Numbered from the stretch's first letter, positions 12,070 to 22,904 are shown. The stretch is 64,000 bases of DNA from Berghia stephanieae (GCA_034508935.3 CM067451.1:47246130-47310129), one strand, 5' to 3'. Program-made: numbers and translations. Notes: generated from the sequence alone by a model not told the origin.

Positions 12070-12470
12070 TACTATGGGAGGTCAGGAATCCGAGCTTGCC
12101 CATTATGGGAGGTCAGGAACCCCACCCTTCCCACTATGGGAGGTCAACAACCACCACCACTGAGTCACCCAACCTGCATAGGGAGGTCAGGAACCCACCC
12201 TGCCCACTATGGGAGGTCAGGAACCCCACCCTGCCCACTATGGGAGGTCAGGGAACCCCACCCTGCCCACTATGGGAGGTCAAGAACCCCACCCTGCCCA
12301 CTATGGGAGGTCAAGAACCCCACCTGCCCACTATGGGAGGTCAGGAACCCCACCCTGCCCACTATGGGAGGTCAGAACCCCACCCTGCCCACTATGGGAG
12401 GTCAAGAACCCCACCCTGCCACTATGGGAGGTCAAGAACCCACCACTGTATGGGAGGTCAGCAAGACCAC
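12070..12470. repeat. 31-bp minisatellite (about 13 units)
   Basis: The unit contains CTATGGGAGGTCAGGAACCC followed by CACCCTGCCCA. It starts directly at the 3' end of an R-family repeat. Several 1-bp length differences are present. Confidence 0.94.
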
Positions 12471-12499
12471 CCACGTGGTGCCATTAAGATTTGATGTCC

Positions 12500-12625
12500 A
12501 ATTGTTTGTTTTTACTGTTTTTGTTGTTGGCTGAGGCTGGAAAGTTGGGGTTTCTTTCTCCCAAACCGTTACTGTGTCAAACCGTTAGTGTGTTTGGTAT
12601 TTTGTTCTTTTTCAAAAGCTGTTCT
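12500..12625. repeat. Interspersed hairpin family M (fragment)
   Basis: ttgttgttggctgaggctgg, accgttagtgtgtttggtat and tttgttctttttcaaaagct match the arms of the copies at 22265 and 55865. Consensus feature: a 'ctgaagaaggg ... cgttc.gtgtttggtattttgtt' arm. Confidence 0.65.
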
Positions 12626-12631
12626 ATTCAA

Positions 12632-14218
12632 ATTCTTCATTCCTACCTATAGGTGCACATCTGAATAACTATATATCTGCTATATTCTTCATTCCTATCT
12701 ATAGGTGCACATATGCACTAAACTGCTATATTTCATTCCCATCTATTATCTGTATTAAACCTATATTCTTCATTCCTATCTATAGGTGCACATATGCACT
12801 AAACTGCTATATTCTTCATTCCTATTATAGGTGCACTATATTCTTATTTATCTATAGGTGCACATTCTGACTAATTCTTATTATGTGCCATCTGATTTAA
12901 ACTGCTATATTCTTCATTCCTATCTATAGGTGCACATTGGCACTAAACTGCTATATTCTTCATTCCTATCTATAGGTGTACACATCATTGTGCAATCTGA
13001 TAAACTGCTATATTCTTATTCCTATCTATAGGTGCACATCTGAACTAAACTGCTATATTCTTCATTCCTATCTATAGGTGCACATCTGACTAAACTGCTA
13101 TATTCTTCATTCCTATCTATAGGTGCACATCTGTATTAAACTGCTGATATTCTTCATTCCTATCTATAGGTGCACATCTGTATTAAACTGCTGATATTCT
13201 TCATTCCTACTAACTATATGAGTGCACATAGGCATCTATAAACTGCTGATATTCTTCATTCCTATCTATAGATGCACATCTGAACTAAACTGCTATATTC
13301 TTCATTCCTATCTATAGATGCACATCTGAACTAAACTGCTGATATTCTTCATTCTATCTATAGGTGCACATCTGTATTAAACTGCTATATTCTTCATTCC
13401 TATCTATAGGTGCACATATGCACTAAACTGCTGATATTCTTCATTCCTATCTATAGGTGCACATTGAACTAAACTGCTATATTCTTCATTCCTATCTATA
13501 GGTGCACATCTGAACTAAACTGCTATATTCTTCATTCCTATCTATAGGTGCACATATGCACTAAACTGCTATATTCTTCATTCCTATCTATAGGTGCACA
13601 TATGCACTAAACTGCTATATTCTTCATTCCTATCTATAGGTGCACATCTGTATTAAACTGCTATATTCTTCATTCCTATCTATAGGTGCACATATGCACT
13701 AAACTGCTATATTCTTCATTCCTATCTATAGGTGCACATCTGAACTAAACTGCTATATTCTTCATTCCTATCTATAGATGCACATCTGAACTAAACTGCT
13801 ATATTCTTCATTCCTATCTATAGGTGCACATCTGTATTAAACTGCTATATTCTTCATTCCTATCTATAGGTGCACATCTGTATTAAACTGCTGATATTCT
13901 TCATTCCTATCTATAGGTGCACATCTGAACTAAACTGCTATATTCTTCATTCCTATCTATAGATGCACATCTGAACTAAACTGCTGATATTCTTCATTCT
14001 TATATATAGATGCACATCTGTATTAAACTGCTATATTCTTCATTCCTATCTATAGGTGCACATATGCACTAAACTGCTGATATTCTTCATTCCTATCTAT
14101 AGGTGCACATATGTATTAAACTGCTATATTCTTCATTCCTATCTATAGATGCACAACTGAACTAAACTGCTGATATTCTTCATTCCTATATATAGATGCA
14201 CATCTGTATTAAACTGCA
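12632..14218. repeat. 46-bp minisatellite (about 34 units)
   Basis: The unit contains ATTCTTCATTCCTATCTATA followed by GGTGCACATCTGAACTAAACTG. Variants: GAACT/GTATT/GCACT and CTATATT/CTGATATT. Early units (12630-13060) are irregular. It ends about 17 bp from the exon 10 donor. Confidence 0.96.
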
Positions 14219-14234
14219 ATAAACAAACTCGTAC

Positions 14235-14346
14235 TTCCATCAGACCCAAGATTTCCTTCCTTCAATAAAAAGTAGCGAACTCCTTCACGTCCGTAGAGGT
14301 GGATCTTGGTGCCAGGGTCGACCACATTCCCCAGACTCTTAGACAT
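14235..14346 (-). CDS. MARS2: MARS2 coding exon 10: KMSKS loop
   Basis: It is a 112-bp exon of 37 codons plus one base (phase 1). It opens with MSKSLGNVVDPGTKIHLYGR, the class I KMSKS loop that stabilises the aminoacylation transition state, and continues EGVRYFLLKEGNLGSDG. The acceptor is gtgtcaatttcag and the donor is GATGGAA then GTACGA. A tRNA-like SINE begins about 18 bp upstream of the acceptor. The 46-bp array begins about 17 bp past the donor. The exon is thus squeezed between two repeats. Confidence 0.95.
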
Positions 14347-14361
14347 CTGAAATTGACACAA

Positions 14362-14605
14362 ACGTAGATGGCTCAGTGGATAAGTCACTCGACTGTAGAG
14401 TGAGAGGTCTGGATTTGTGGTTTAATGGCATTCTAGTTGTGAGCTGTACCTAAAATGCAATGAAGTGAGTGGAGAAGGGCCGGATGGCGATTGAGAATCA
14501 AAAAGTTTGCGCTGATGTTATAGTTGAACCCTGGACCCAACTGTTCCTGTTACTGCACTCTCCGCCTAGCCACAAGAGTGACACTCTACAATCGACACTC
14601 TCCAC
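14362..14605 (+). mobile_element. tRNA-derived SINE
   Basis: The head gtagatggctcagtggataa has a good A box (TGGCTCAGTGG), and a tRNA-like anticodon region, ctcgactgtagagtgagagg, follows. The B box is eroded. The body runs to about 14605. It lies antisense to MARS2, directly upstream of the exon 10 acceptor. Confidence 0.7.
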
Positions 14606-14619
14606 GTGAATGTGGATTG

Positions 14620-16545
14620 TGTACATGTGGGGTGTGTATGTGAGTATGGGGTGTGTATGTGAGTGTGGGGTGTGTATGTGAGTGTGGGGTGTGTATATGA
14701 GTGTGGGGTGTGTATGTGAGTGTGGGGTGTGTATGTGAGTGTGGGGTGTGTATATGAGTGTGGGGTGTGTATGTGAGTGTGGGGTGTGTATATGAGTATG
14801 GGGTGTGTATGTGAGTGTGGGGTGTGTATGTGAGTGTGGGGTGTGTATATGAGTATGGGGTGTGTATGTGAGTGTGGGGTGTGTATGTGAGTGTGGGTGT
14901 GTATGTGAGTGTGGGGTGTGTATATGAGATGTGTGGGTGTGTATGTGAGTGTGAGTGTGTATGTGAGTGTGGGGTGTGTATGTGAGTGTGGGTGTGGATG
15001 TGAGTGTGGGGTGTGTATATGAGTATGGGGTGTGTATGTGAGTGCGGGGTGTGTATGTGAGTGCGGGGTGTGTATGTGAGTATGGGGTGTGTATGTGAGT
15101 GTGGGGTGTGTATATGAGTGTGGGTGTGTATATGAGTGTGGGGTGTGTGATGTGAGTGTGGGGTGTGTATGTGAGTGTGGGGTGTGTATTGAGTTGGGGT
15201 GTGTATATGAGTTGGGGTGTGTATGGTGAGTGTGGGGTGTGTATTGAGTGTGGGGTGTGTATATGAGTGTGGGGTGTATGTGATGTGTGAGTGTGGGTGT
15301 GTATATGAGTGTGGGGTGTGTATGTGAGTGTGGGGTGTGTATATGAGTGTGGGGTGTGTATGTGAGTGTGGGGTGTGTATTGAGTGTGGGTGTGTTGGTG
15401 TGGAGTGATGGGGGTGTGTATGTGAGTGTGGGGTGTGTATGATGGGTGGGGTTGTGTATGTGAGTGTGGGGTGTGTATATGAGTGTGGGGTGTGTATTGA
15501 GTGTGGGGTGTGTATGTGAGTGTGGGGTGTGTATATGAGTGGGGTGTGTATTGAGTGTGGGGTGTGTATGAGTGTGGGGTGTGTATATGAGTTGGGTGTG
15601 TATGTGAGTGTGGGGGTGTTGTGATGTGTGGGGTGTGTATATGAGTGGGGTGTGTATGTGAGTGTGGGGTGTGTATGTGAGTGTGGGGTGGTGTATGTGA
15701 GTGTGGGTGTGTATGTGAGTTGGGGTGTGTATGTGAGTGTGGGGTGTGTATGTGAGTGTGGGGTGTGTATGTGAGTTGGGGTGTGTATGTGAGTGTGGGG
15801 TGTGATGTTTATGTGGGGTGTGTATGTGAGTATGGGGTGTGTATGTGAGTGTGGGGTGTGTATGTGAGTGTGGGGTGTGTATGTGAGTGTGGGGTGTTGT
15901 ATGTGGTGTGGGGGTGTGTATGTGAGTTGGGGTTGTGTATGTGAGTGGGGTGTGTTGTGAGTGTGGGGTGTGTATGTGAGTGTGGGTGTGTATTGAGTAT
16001 GGGTGTGTATGTGATGGGGGTGTGTATGGAGTGTGGGTGTGTATGTGAGTGTGGGGTGTGTATGTGAGTGTGGGGTGTGTATGTGAGTGTGGGGTGTGTA
16101 TTGATGTGTGGGGTGTGTATTGGTGTGGGTGTGTTGTGAGTTGGTGTGTATGTGAGTTGGGGTGTGTATGTGAAGTGGTGGGGTGTGTTTGTGAGTGTGG
16201 GTGTGTTGTTGTGAGTGTGGGGTGTGTATGTGAGTGTGGGGTGTGTATGTGAGTGTGGGGTGTGTATGTGAGTGTGGGGTGTGTATAGTGGGTGGTATGT
16301 GAGTGTGTGTTAGGTGGTGTGATTGGTGTGTGTGTAGTGTGTGGGTGTGTATGTGAGTGTGGGGTGTGTATGTGAGTTGGGGTGTGTATGTGTAGGTGTG
16401 GGTGTGTATGTGAGTGTGGGGTGTGTAGTGAGTGTGGGTGTGTATTAGTGTGGGTGTGTTATGAGTGTGGGTGTGTATTGATGTGGGGTGTGTATGTGAG
16501 TGTGGTGTTATGTGTTGGGTTAGATGTGGGTGTGATCTGGTGGGT
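14620..16545. repeat. 19-bp G-rich minisatellite (about 100 units)
   Basis: Unit GTGTGGGGTGTGTATGTGA with a TATGA variant. The plus strand has a GGGG run every 19 bp, with GT-rich spacers. Units become irregular, with many single-base losses, from about 15180 and especially after 15900. It lies in MARS2 intron 9. Confidence 0.95.
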
Positions 16546-16549
16546 TGTA

Positions 16550-16660
16550 CGAGTATATGTCCACTATACTATCATTGTGTTTTATTGTGGCATCGATGTG
16601 AACCCAAAATGAATTTCTATAATTTATTTGGATAATAAAGTTCTATTACTATTCACCATC
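16550..16660 (+). mobile_element. LINE 3' end fragment
   Basis: tttggataataaagttctat followed by tactatt resembles the 3' end of the LINE at 2526-5112 (atggacaataaagatctattattatt). Only the last ~100 bp are present. A 24-bp array starts immediately after it. Confidence 0.65.
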
Positions 16661-16662
16661 AG

Positions 16663-16806
16663 TAAGTACTGAATATCATTTGGTACTAAGTACTGATTAT
16701 CATTTGGTACTAAGTACTGATTATTATTTGGTACTAAGTACTGATTATCATTTGGTACTAAGTACTGAATATCATTTGGTACTAAGTACTAAATATCATT
16801 TGGTAC
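16663..16806. repeat. 24-bp minisatellite, left part (about 6 units)
   Basis: The unit contains TTTGGTACTAAGTACTGA followed by TTATCA or ATATCA and has the palindrome AGTACT. It is interrupted at 16806 by the foldback element and continues at 19584. Confidence 0.93.
16799..16806. repeat. Left 8-bp target duplication TTTGGTAC
   Basis: TTTGGTAC precedes the foldback element and is repeated directly after it at 19584-19591. The array unit contains this word once per period, and the phase of the array across the insertion fits a duplication of these 8 bases. Confidence 0.75.
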
Positions 16807-19583
16807 CGGTGTGTCTTTTTTACGAAACCCACCGAAACCCGCCGAAACCTGCGAAACCCGCCGAAACCCGACGAAACCCGACGAATCCCGACAAAGTTAT
16901 GGGAAGTAGGTGGCAGTGGGGAGTGAACCTAGAACTCAGGGAAGTGTACACCATTGGGGAGTGAACCTGGGACTGGGTTTCGGCGGGTTTCGTAAAAAAG
17001 AACCAGTGCTTTTTTACGAAACCCGCCGAAACCCGCCGAAACCTGGCAAAACCCGACAATATCCAGCAAAGTTATGGGAAGTAGACAACTGTGGGGAGTG
17101 AACCGAGACTCAGGGAAGTGTACACCAGTCGGGAGTGAACCTGAGACTAAGTTTATCGGCCGGTTTCGGCGGATTTCGTAAAAAAAGAATTAGTGCTTTA
17201 TTACGAAACCCGCCGAAACCCGCCGAAACCCGACAATATCCGGCAAAGTTATGAGAGTTTAGCAACAGTGGGGGTTGATCCTGGGAATCAGGGCGGTGTA
17301 CACCAGTGGGGAGTGAACCTGGGACTGTGTAAAAAGGATATCAGTGGGAAATAAACCTGGGACTAAAGGGAGATGGATACCATTGAAAGTTGAAGCCGGA
17401 TATGGGAGTTGAGTACCTGAGGAGAATGAACCTGACACTATAGGAGATGGGCGCCAGTGTGGAGTGAACCTGAGACTCAGGGAAGTGCACACCAATTTGG
17501 AGTTAACCTGGGACTGTGGGAGATGGATAACTGTGGGTATCCGAGCAGAACTATAGGAGTTGGGTACCAGAGGAGAATGAACCTGACACTATAGAAGGTG
17601 GGCGCCAGTGGGGAGTGAACCTGGGACTTTGTAAACAGGATATCAGTGGGAAAGAAACCTGGGACTAAAGGGAGATGGATACCATTGAAAGTTGAAGCTG
17701 GATATGAAAGTTTGGTACCAGAGGAGAATGAACCTGACACTTTAGAAGGTGGGCGCCAGTGGGGAGTGAACCTGGGACTATGTAAACAGGATATCAGTGG
17801 GAAATAAACCTGGGACTAAAGGGAGATGGATACCATTGAAAGTTGAAGCCGGATATGGGAGTTGAGTACCAGAGGGGAATGAACCTGACACTATAGGAGA
17901 TGGGCGCCAGTGTGGTGTGAACCTGGGACTCAGGGAAGTGCACACCAATTTGGAGTTAACCTGGGACTGTGGGAGATGGATAACTGTGGGTATCTGAGCC
18001 GAACTTTAGGAGTTGGGTACCAGAGGAGAATGAACCTGACACTATAGAAGGTGGGCGCAAGTGGGGAGTGAACATGGGACTCAGGGAATTGCACACCAGT
18101 GGGGAGTTAACCTGGGAATATGTAAAAAGGATATCAGTGGGAAATAAACCTGAGACTAAAGGGAGATGGATACCATTGAAAGTTGAAGCCGGATATGAGT
18201 GTTTGGTACCAGAAGAAAATGAACCTTACACTATAGGGGGTGGGCGCCAGTGGGGAGTGAACCTGGGACTATGTAAAAAGGATATCAGTAGGAAATAAAT
18301 CTGGAATAAAAATGAGATGGATACCATTGGGAGTTGAAGCCGGATTTTTTTCCCACTGATATCCTTTTTTAGATATTCACAGGTTAACTCCCCACTGGTG
18401 TGCAATTCCCTGATTCCCAGGTTCACTACCGACTGGCACCCACCTACTATAGTGTCAGGTTCATTCTTCTCTGGTACCAACCTCTCATATTTGGCTTCAA
18501 CTTTCAATGGTATCCATCTGCATTTAGTCCCAGGTTTATTTCCCACTGATATCCTTTTTACACAGTCCCAGGTTAACTCCCCACTGGTGTGCAATTCCCT
18601 GAGTCCCAGGTTCACTCCCCACTGGCGCCCACCTTCTATAGTGTCAGGTTCATTCTCCTCTGGTACCCAACTTCTATAGTTCGGCTCGGATACCCACAGT
18701 TATCCATCTCCCACAGTCCCAGGCTAACTCCTAATTGGTGTGCACTTCCCTGAGTCCCAGGTTCACTCCCCACTGGCGGCCATCTCCTATAGTGTCAGGT
18801 TCATTCTTCTCTGGTACCAAACTCCCATATACGGCTTCAACTCCCAATGGTATCCATCTCCCTTTAGTCCCAGGTTTATTTCCCACTAATATCCTGTTTA
18901 CAAAGTCCCAGGTTCACTCCCCACTGGCGCCCACCTTCTATAGTGTCAGGTTCATTCTTCTCTGGTACCAAACTTTCATATCCAGCTTCAACTTTCAATG
19001 GTATCCATCTCCCATTAGTCCCAGGTTTATTTCCCACTGATATCCTTTTTACACAGTCCCAGGTTCACTCCCCACTGGTGTACACCGCCCTGATTCCCAG
19101 GATCAACCCCCCTGTTGCTAAACTCCCATAACTTTGCTGGATATTGTCGGGTTTCGGCGGGTTTCGGCGGGTTTCGTAATAAAGCACTAATTCTTTTTTA
19201 CGAAACCCGCCGAAACCGGCCGATAAACTTAGTCTCAGGTTCACTCCCGACTGGTGTACACTTCCTGAGTCTCGGGTTCACTCCCCACAGTTGTCTACTT
19301 CCCATAACTTTGCTGGATATTGTCGGGTTTTGTCGGGTTTTGCCGGGTTTCGGCGGGTTTCGGCGGGTTTCGTAAAAAAGCACTGGTTCTTTTTTACGAA
19401 ACCCGCCGAAACCCAGTCCCAGGTTCACTCCCCAATGGTGTACACTTCCCTGAGTTCTAGGTTCACTCCCCACTGCCACCTACTTCCCATAACTTTGTCG
19501 GGATTCGTCGGGTTTCGTCGGGTTTCGTCGGGTTTCGCAGGGTTTCGGCGGGTTTCGGCGGGTTTCGTAAAAAAGACACACCC
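16807..19583. mobile_element. 2.8-kb foldback element with very long inverted repeats
   Basis: The left end reads ggtgtgtcttttttacgaaa and the right end is its inverse, ttcgtaaaaaagacacacc. The two arms are inverted copies over well over 1 kb, meeting near 18340-18370. The outer part of each arm is built of ACGAAACCCGCCGAAACCCG-type subrepeats separated by blocks containing ggggagtgaacctgggact. The left arm is about 0.3 kb longer owing to an extra internal block. No transposase is seen, so it is non-autonomous. Long arms with internal subrepeats and an 8-bp duplication recall TU elements of sea urchins and other foldback elements. The superfamily is not assigned. Confidence 0.87.
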
Positions 19584-19668
19584 TTTGGTACTAAGTACTG
19601 AATATCATTTGGTACTAAGTACTGAATATCATTTGGTACTAAGTACTGAATATCATTTGGTACTAAAG
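19584..19668. repeat. 24-bp minisatellite, right part, beginning with the right TTTGGTAC duplication
   Basis: Continuation of the array at 16663 in the same orientation, about 3.5 units, all of the ATATCA form. Confidence 0.9.
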
Positions 19669-20160
19669 TAATCGAGTTGATAGTTTTAGTTATTGCTGGC
19701 TGATATTGATTATTATTCCAGCTCTCTCATTGGAAAACATTTTATTGGTGTGAAATAAGGTGTAAAAGACAGCTGTTTGGTAATTATGAATAACTTTTGG
19801 TGCGCATGAATACAAATCCAACGTTTTCAGTTTTAGGTCAAATTGTCGTTCAATTAGATGGAGAAAGATATAAATTATGGTGAATAGAAGTTCTAATGCC
19901 AAACAGTTTGGTCTCGAAATAATTAATAATCTTACATGGAGGGGTGGAATAAATGTATTCTTTCAATTCTTTGTATTTATTAAACTCATATTATTATGGT
20001 GCAATAAGATGTACTCACAAGCTCGTAGTGTTATTGGACACGATAAAAATAACTCATTTAATGAATACAAAGAAATGAAGAAATCGTATAGTTGTCACCC
20101 CTAAAAAGTGAACTGGAATGAAAACCCAACGGATGGATTCCCAGAAAACCTTATAAAACA
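19669..20160. other. Unique intronic sequence, no gene recognised
   Basis: About 490 bp of AT-rich sequence in intron 9. The short open frames on both strands match nothing I recognise. Confidence 0.6.
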
Positions 20161-20164
20161 AAAC

Positions 20165-20458
20165 TAGACTATTAGGGCATTTATATAGCGCAATATCCAC
20201 TACACATGCTCAAACATACTAGGGTCCCCGGCCAACTGCAACACTTAACTTGCAGAACGAGACACGATACATGTTAGACGATATTACCATTTCATCCCGA
20301 CATTCACAACGCTGTTCACGGCCAGGTACTCATTTTACACCTGAGTATGGTGGAAAATGTGAGTAAAGGATCCTTTTTCAAGTACTCAACTATACACCAC
20401 CCGAAGCTGAACTCGAACCCACAACCTTATGATCCAAATGTGAGTATCACTCCACTAG
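20165..20458 (-). mobile_element. tRNA-derived SINE
   Basis: Read on the minus strand, the head is gtctagtggagtgatactca with the B box GGTTGTGGGTTCGAGTTC, a body of about 200 bp, and a 3' end gatattgcgctatataaatg. B box, spacing and the gcgctatata tail are typical of invertebrate SINEs. It is in the same sense as MARS2. Confidence 0.82.
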
Positions 20459-20603
20459 ACAAAATAGACACTCAAAAATGACTTTTCATATTGTAGACAC
20501 GAAACCAGCACCATATCCCAAGAGAACTGGATTTTCTTTTGACAAACAGGAAAAGTAGCAGTTGAAACAGATTAAATATCAATTCCTCAATTCCTACATT
20601 GTA

Positions 20604-21282
20604 AGCTGCAGCTTGCACACATCACATCACATCACACACAATCAGTGTCGGCTGCAGCTTGCACACATCACATCACATCACACACAATCAGTGTCAGCTG
20701 CAGCTTGCACACATCACACCACATCACACACAATCAGTGTCAGCTGCAGCTTGCACACATCACATAATACACAATCAGTGTCAGCTGCAGCTTGCACACA
20801 TCACATCACATCACACACAATCAGTGTCAGCTGCAGCTTGCACACATCACATCACATCACAGACGATCAGTGTCAGCTGCAGCTTGCACACATCACATCA
20901 CACACAATCAGTGTCAGCTGCAGCTTTCACACATCACATCACACAATCAGTGTCAGCTGCAGCTTGACACATCACATCACATCACATCACAGACGATCAG
21001 TGTCAGCTGCAGCTTGCACACATCACATCACATCACATCACACACAATCAGTGTCAGCTGCAGCTTTCACACATCACATCACACAATCAGTGTCAGCTGC
21101 AGCTTGACACATCACATCACATCACATCACAGACGATCAGTGTCAGCTGCAGCTTGCACACATCACATCACATCACATCACACAATCAGTGTCAGCTGCA
21201 GCTTGACACATCACATCACATCACATCACACACAATCAGTGTCAGCTGCAGCTTGCACACATCACATCACATCACACACAAT
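20604..21282. repeat. Minisatellite of about 46 bp with variable CATCA blocks (about 15 units)
   Basis: The unit contains CAGTGTCAGCTGCAGCTT and then ACACATCACATCACATCACA. Length differs through the number of CATCA pentamers. Every unit has the 10-bp palindrome AGCTGCAGCT. The last unit ends about 20 bp from the exon 9 donor. Confidence 0.94.
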
Positions 21283-21301
21283 CTTTCCATTTGTTTCTGA
21301 C

Positions 21302-21401
21302 CTTGACATTGTCCACCAGCCAATGAGAATGCACGACGATCCGAGACGGAGGAGAAAATCCCGCAGCAATGAGAAAGGCTGGCCAGTAAATAGCGTGGAA
21401 T
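21302..21401 (-). CDS. MARS2: MARS2 coding exon 9: [10 protein letters not shown] block
   Basis: It is a 100-bp exon: one base completing the Lys codon of KDILK, then 33 codons. [20 protein letters not shown] is followed by [13 protein letters not shown], as in human [14 protein letters not shown]...VHSHWTVCGQK. The final K is the first residue of the KMSKS signature, completed by exon 10. The acceptor is atccccatcag and the donor is GTCAAG then GTCAGA. A 46-bp array starts about 20 bp past the donor. Confidence 0.95.
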
Positions 21402-21423
21402 CTGATGGGGATAAAGTATACAA

Positions 21424-21466
21424 ATGATGATGATAATAATAGTAATAATAATAATAAAAACAACAA

Positions 21467-21553
<87 letters not shown>

Positions 21554-21640
21554 CATTATTATTATTATTATTACTATTATCATCACTAGCATTATCATTA
21601 TTATCATCATCATCATTATCATCAACATAATCCTAATCTC
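21424..21640. repeat. Compound trinucleotide tract, (ATT)n with ATC/AAT flanks
   Basis: About 30 perfect ATT units at 21466-21560 flanked by degenerate ATC/AAT triplets. It starts about 23 bp upstream of the exon 9 acceptor and fills most of the short intron 8. Confidence 0.93.
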
Positions 21641-21839
21641 TATCCTTACCCTACCAATCACGACCACTAGTTTAACATAGAGACTGTGTCTACCAGGAAT
21701 GAAAAGGTCAAGACATACTGGACAAAGGGATGCGTGTTATCCCAAGAGTGCTTTTTTCCACAGAATGGACGTGCCAAACATTTCTCCATCGTTGACCTGG
21801 TTTTTAAGTATTGTAGTTATGTTGTCATTATTTTTTGTC

Positions 21840-21915
21840 AATTGAAGAAGGGTTGTGAGCCCAGACCATTCCGTGTTTGGTATTTTGTTGACTTTTTGAA
21901 GCTGCTATTTTCAAT
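21840..21915. repeat. Interspersed hairpin family M (single arm)
   Basis: caattgaagaagggttgtga and ccgtgtttggtattttgttg match one arm of the family M copies at 22265 and 55865. It ends about 17 bp from the exon 8 donor. Confidence 0.7.
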
Positions 21916-21931
21916 ATTGTTTAAGACTTAC

Positions 21932-22158
21932 TTGAGAATATCCTTTCCAATGATGTGTGCGTGTGGGGGCCAGGGGGAGGGCTGAGGGGTGGTATCTGGA
22001 TAGCCTGTGTGTGGGGGCTGAGGGGTGCTATCTGGATAGCCTGTGTGCGGGGGCTGAGGGGTGCTATCTGGATAGCCTGTGTGCGGGGGCTGAGGGGTGC
22101 TATCTGGATAGCCTGTCACAGTCAGGTAGTTGGTGAGAGCATCCAGCCAGACGTAAAT
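21932..22158 (-). CDS. MARS2: MARS2 coding exon 8: WLDAL and HIIGKDI with internal coding repeat
   Basis: It is a 227-bp exon of 75 codons plus two bases (phase 2). It starts IYVWLDALTNYLTVTGYP and ends PWPPHAHIIGKDIL, both hallmark MetRS segments that normally lie about ten residues apart (human [20 protein letters not shown]). Here the loop is lengthened by three extra 12-residue units, GYPDSTPQPPHT, from a 36-bp tandem repeat (about 21996-22115). The last unit, GYPDTTPQPSPWPPHAH, looks like the parent sequence. The acceptor is ccgtgtgccaag (a weak pyrimidine tract) and the donor is TCTCAA then GTAAGT. The frame stays open, so a proline-rich loop of about 36 residues is predicted in the catalytic domain. 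Confidence 0.93.
21996..22120 (-). repeat. 36-bp coding minisatellite inside MARS2 exon 8
   Basis: Three nearly identical 36-bp units plus one diverged unit. On the gene strand the unit begins GGCTATCCAGATAGCACCCC and encodes GYPDSTPQPPHT. The phase is kept throughout. Confidence 0.95.
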
Positions 22159-22264
22159 CTTGGCACACGGTGGAAATTAAAAGAAATGATTAGACACAAT
22201 GCAAAGCTGCCAGAAGCTACGGGCTGTAAAATGTAAGAAGCAAAAATCAATAGAACATCCCCGA

Positions 22265-22440
22265 AAAAGAACAAAAACAAAAACAAACACGAAACATTTA
22301 GGACTCAAAGCCCTTCTTCAACCAACAATGAAAAACAACCTTTTTATCTTTTCATTGCTTTTTTGTTGACTGAAGAAGGGTTTTTAGCCTGAAACGTTCT
22401 GTGTTTGCTATTTTGTTATTTATTGGGAGCTGTTATATTC
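22265..22440. repeat. Interspersed hairpin family M (two arms)
   Basis: The left arm (caaacacgaaacatttagga, actcaaagcccttcttcaac) is the approximate inverse of the right arm (ttgactgaagaaggg, gaaacgttctgtgtttgcta, ttttgtta), with a loop of about 25 bp. It looks like a small foldback MITE. It is noncoding and lies in intron 7. Confidence 0.75.
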
Positions 22441-22460
22441 ATTTGTGATGATCACTCGAT

Positions 22461-22904
22461 GCAATCCGACACATTGACCTACACATCCCTGCTAACAATC
22501 CGACACATTGACCTACACATCCCTGCTAACAATCCGACACATTGACCTACACATCCCTGCTAACAATCCGACACATTGACCTACACATCCCTGCTAACAA
22601 TCCGACACATTGACCTACACATCCCTGCTAACAATCCGACACATTGACCTACACATCCCTGCTAACAATCCGACACATTGACCTACACATCCCTGCTAAC
22701 AATCCGACACATTGACCTACACATCCCTGCTAACAATCCGACACATTGACCTACACATCCCTGCTAACAATCCGACACATTGACCTACACATCCCTGCTA
22801 ATAATCCGACACATTGACCTACACATCCCTGCTAACAATCCGACACATTGACCTACACATCCCTGCTAACAATCCGACACATTGACCTACACATCCCTGC
22901 TAAC
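22461..22904. repeat. 34-bp minisatellite (13 units, almost perfect)
   Basis: The unit contains ACAATCCGACACATTGACCT followed by ACACATCCCTGCTA. Only one substitution (TAATAATCC at about 22800) is seen, so the expansion is recent or homogenised. Confidence 0.97.

Noticed and set aside
16807-19583. Assembly palindrome from an unsplit hairpin read
   Set aside because: The arms differ in internal block number, and an apparent 8-bp target duplication brackets the element in a uniform array, which favours a real insertion. Not fully excluded.
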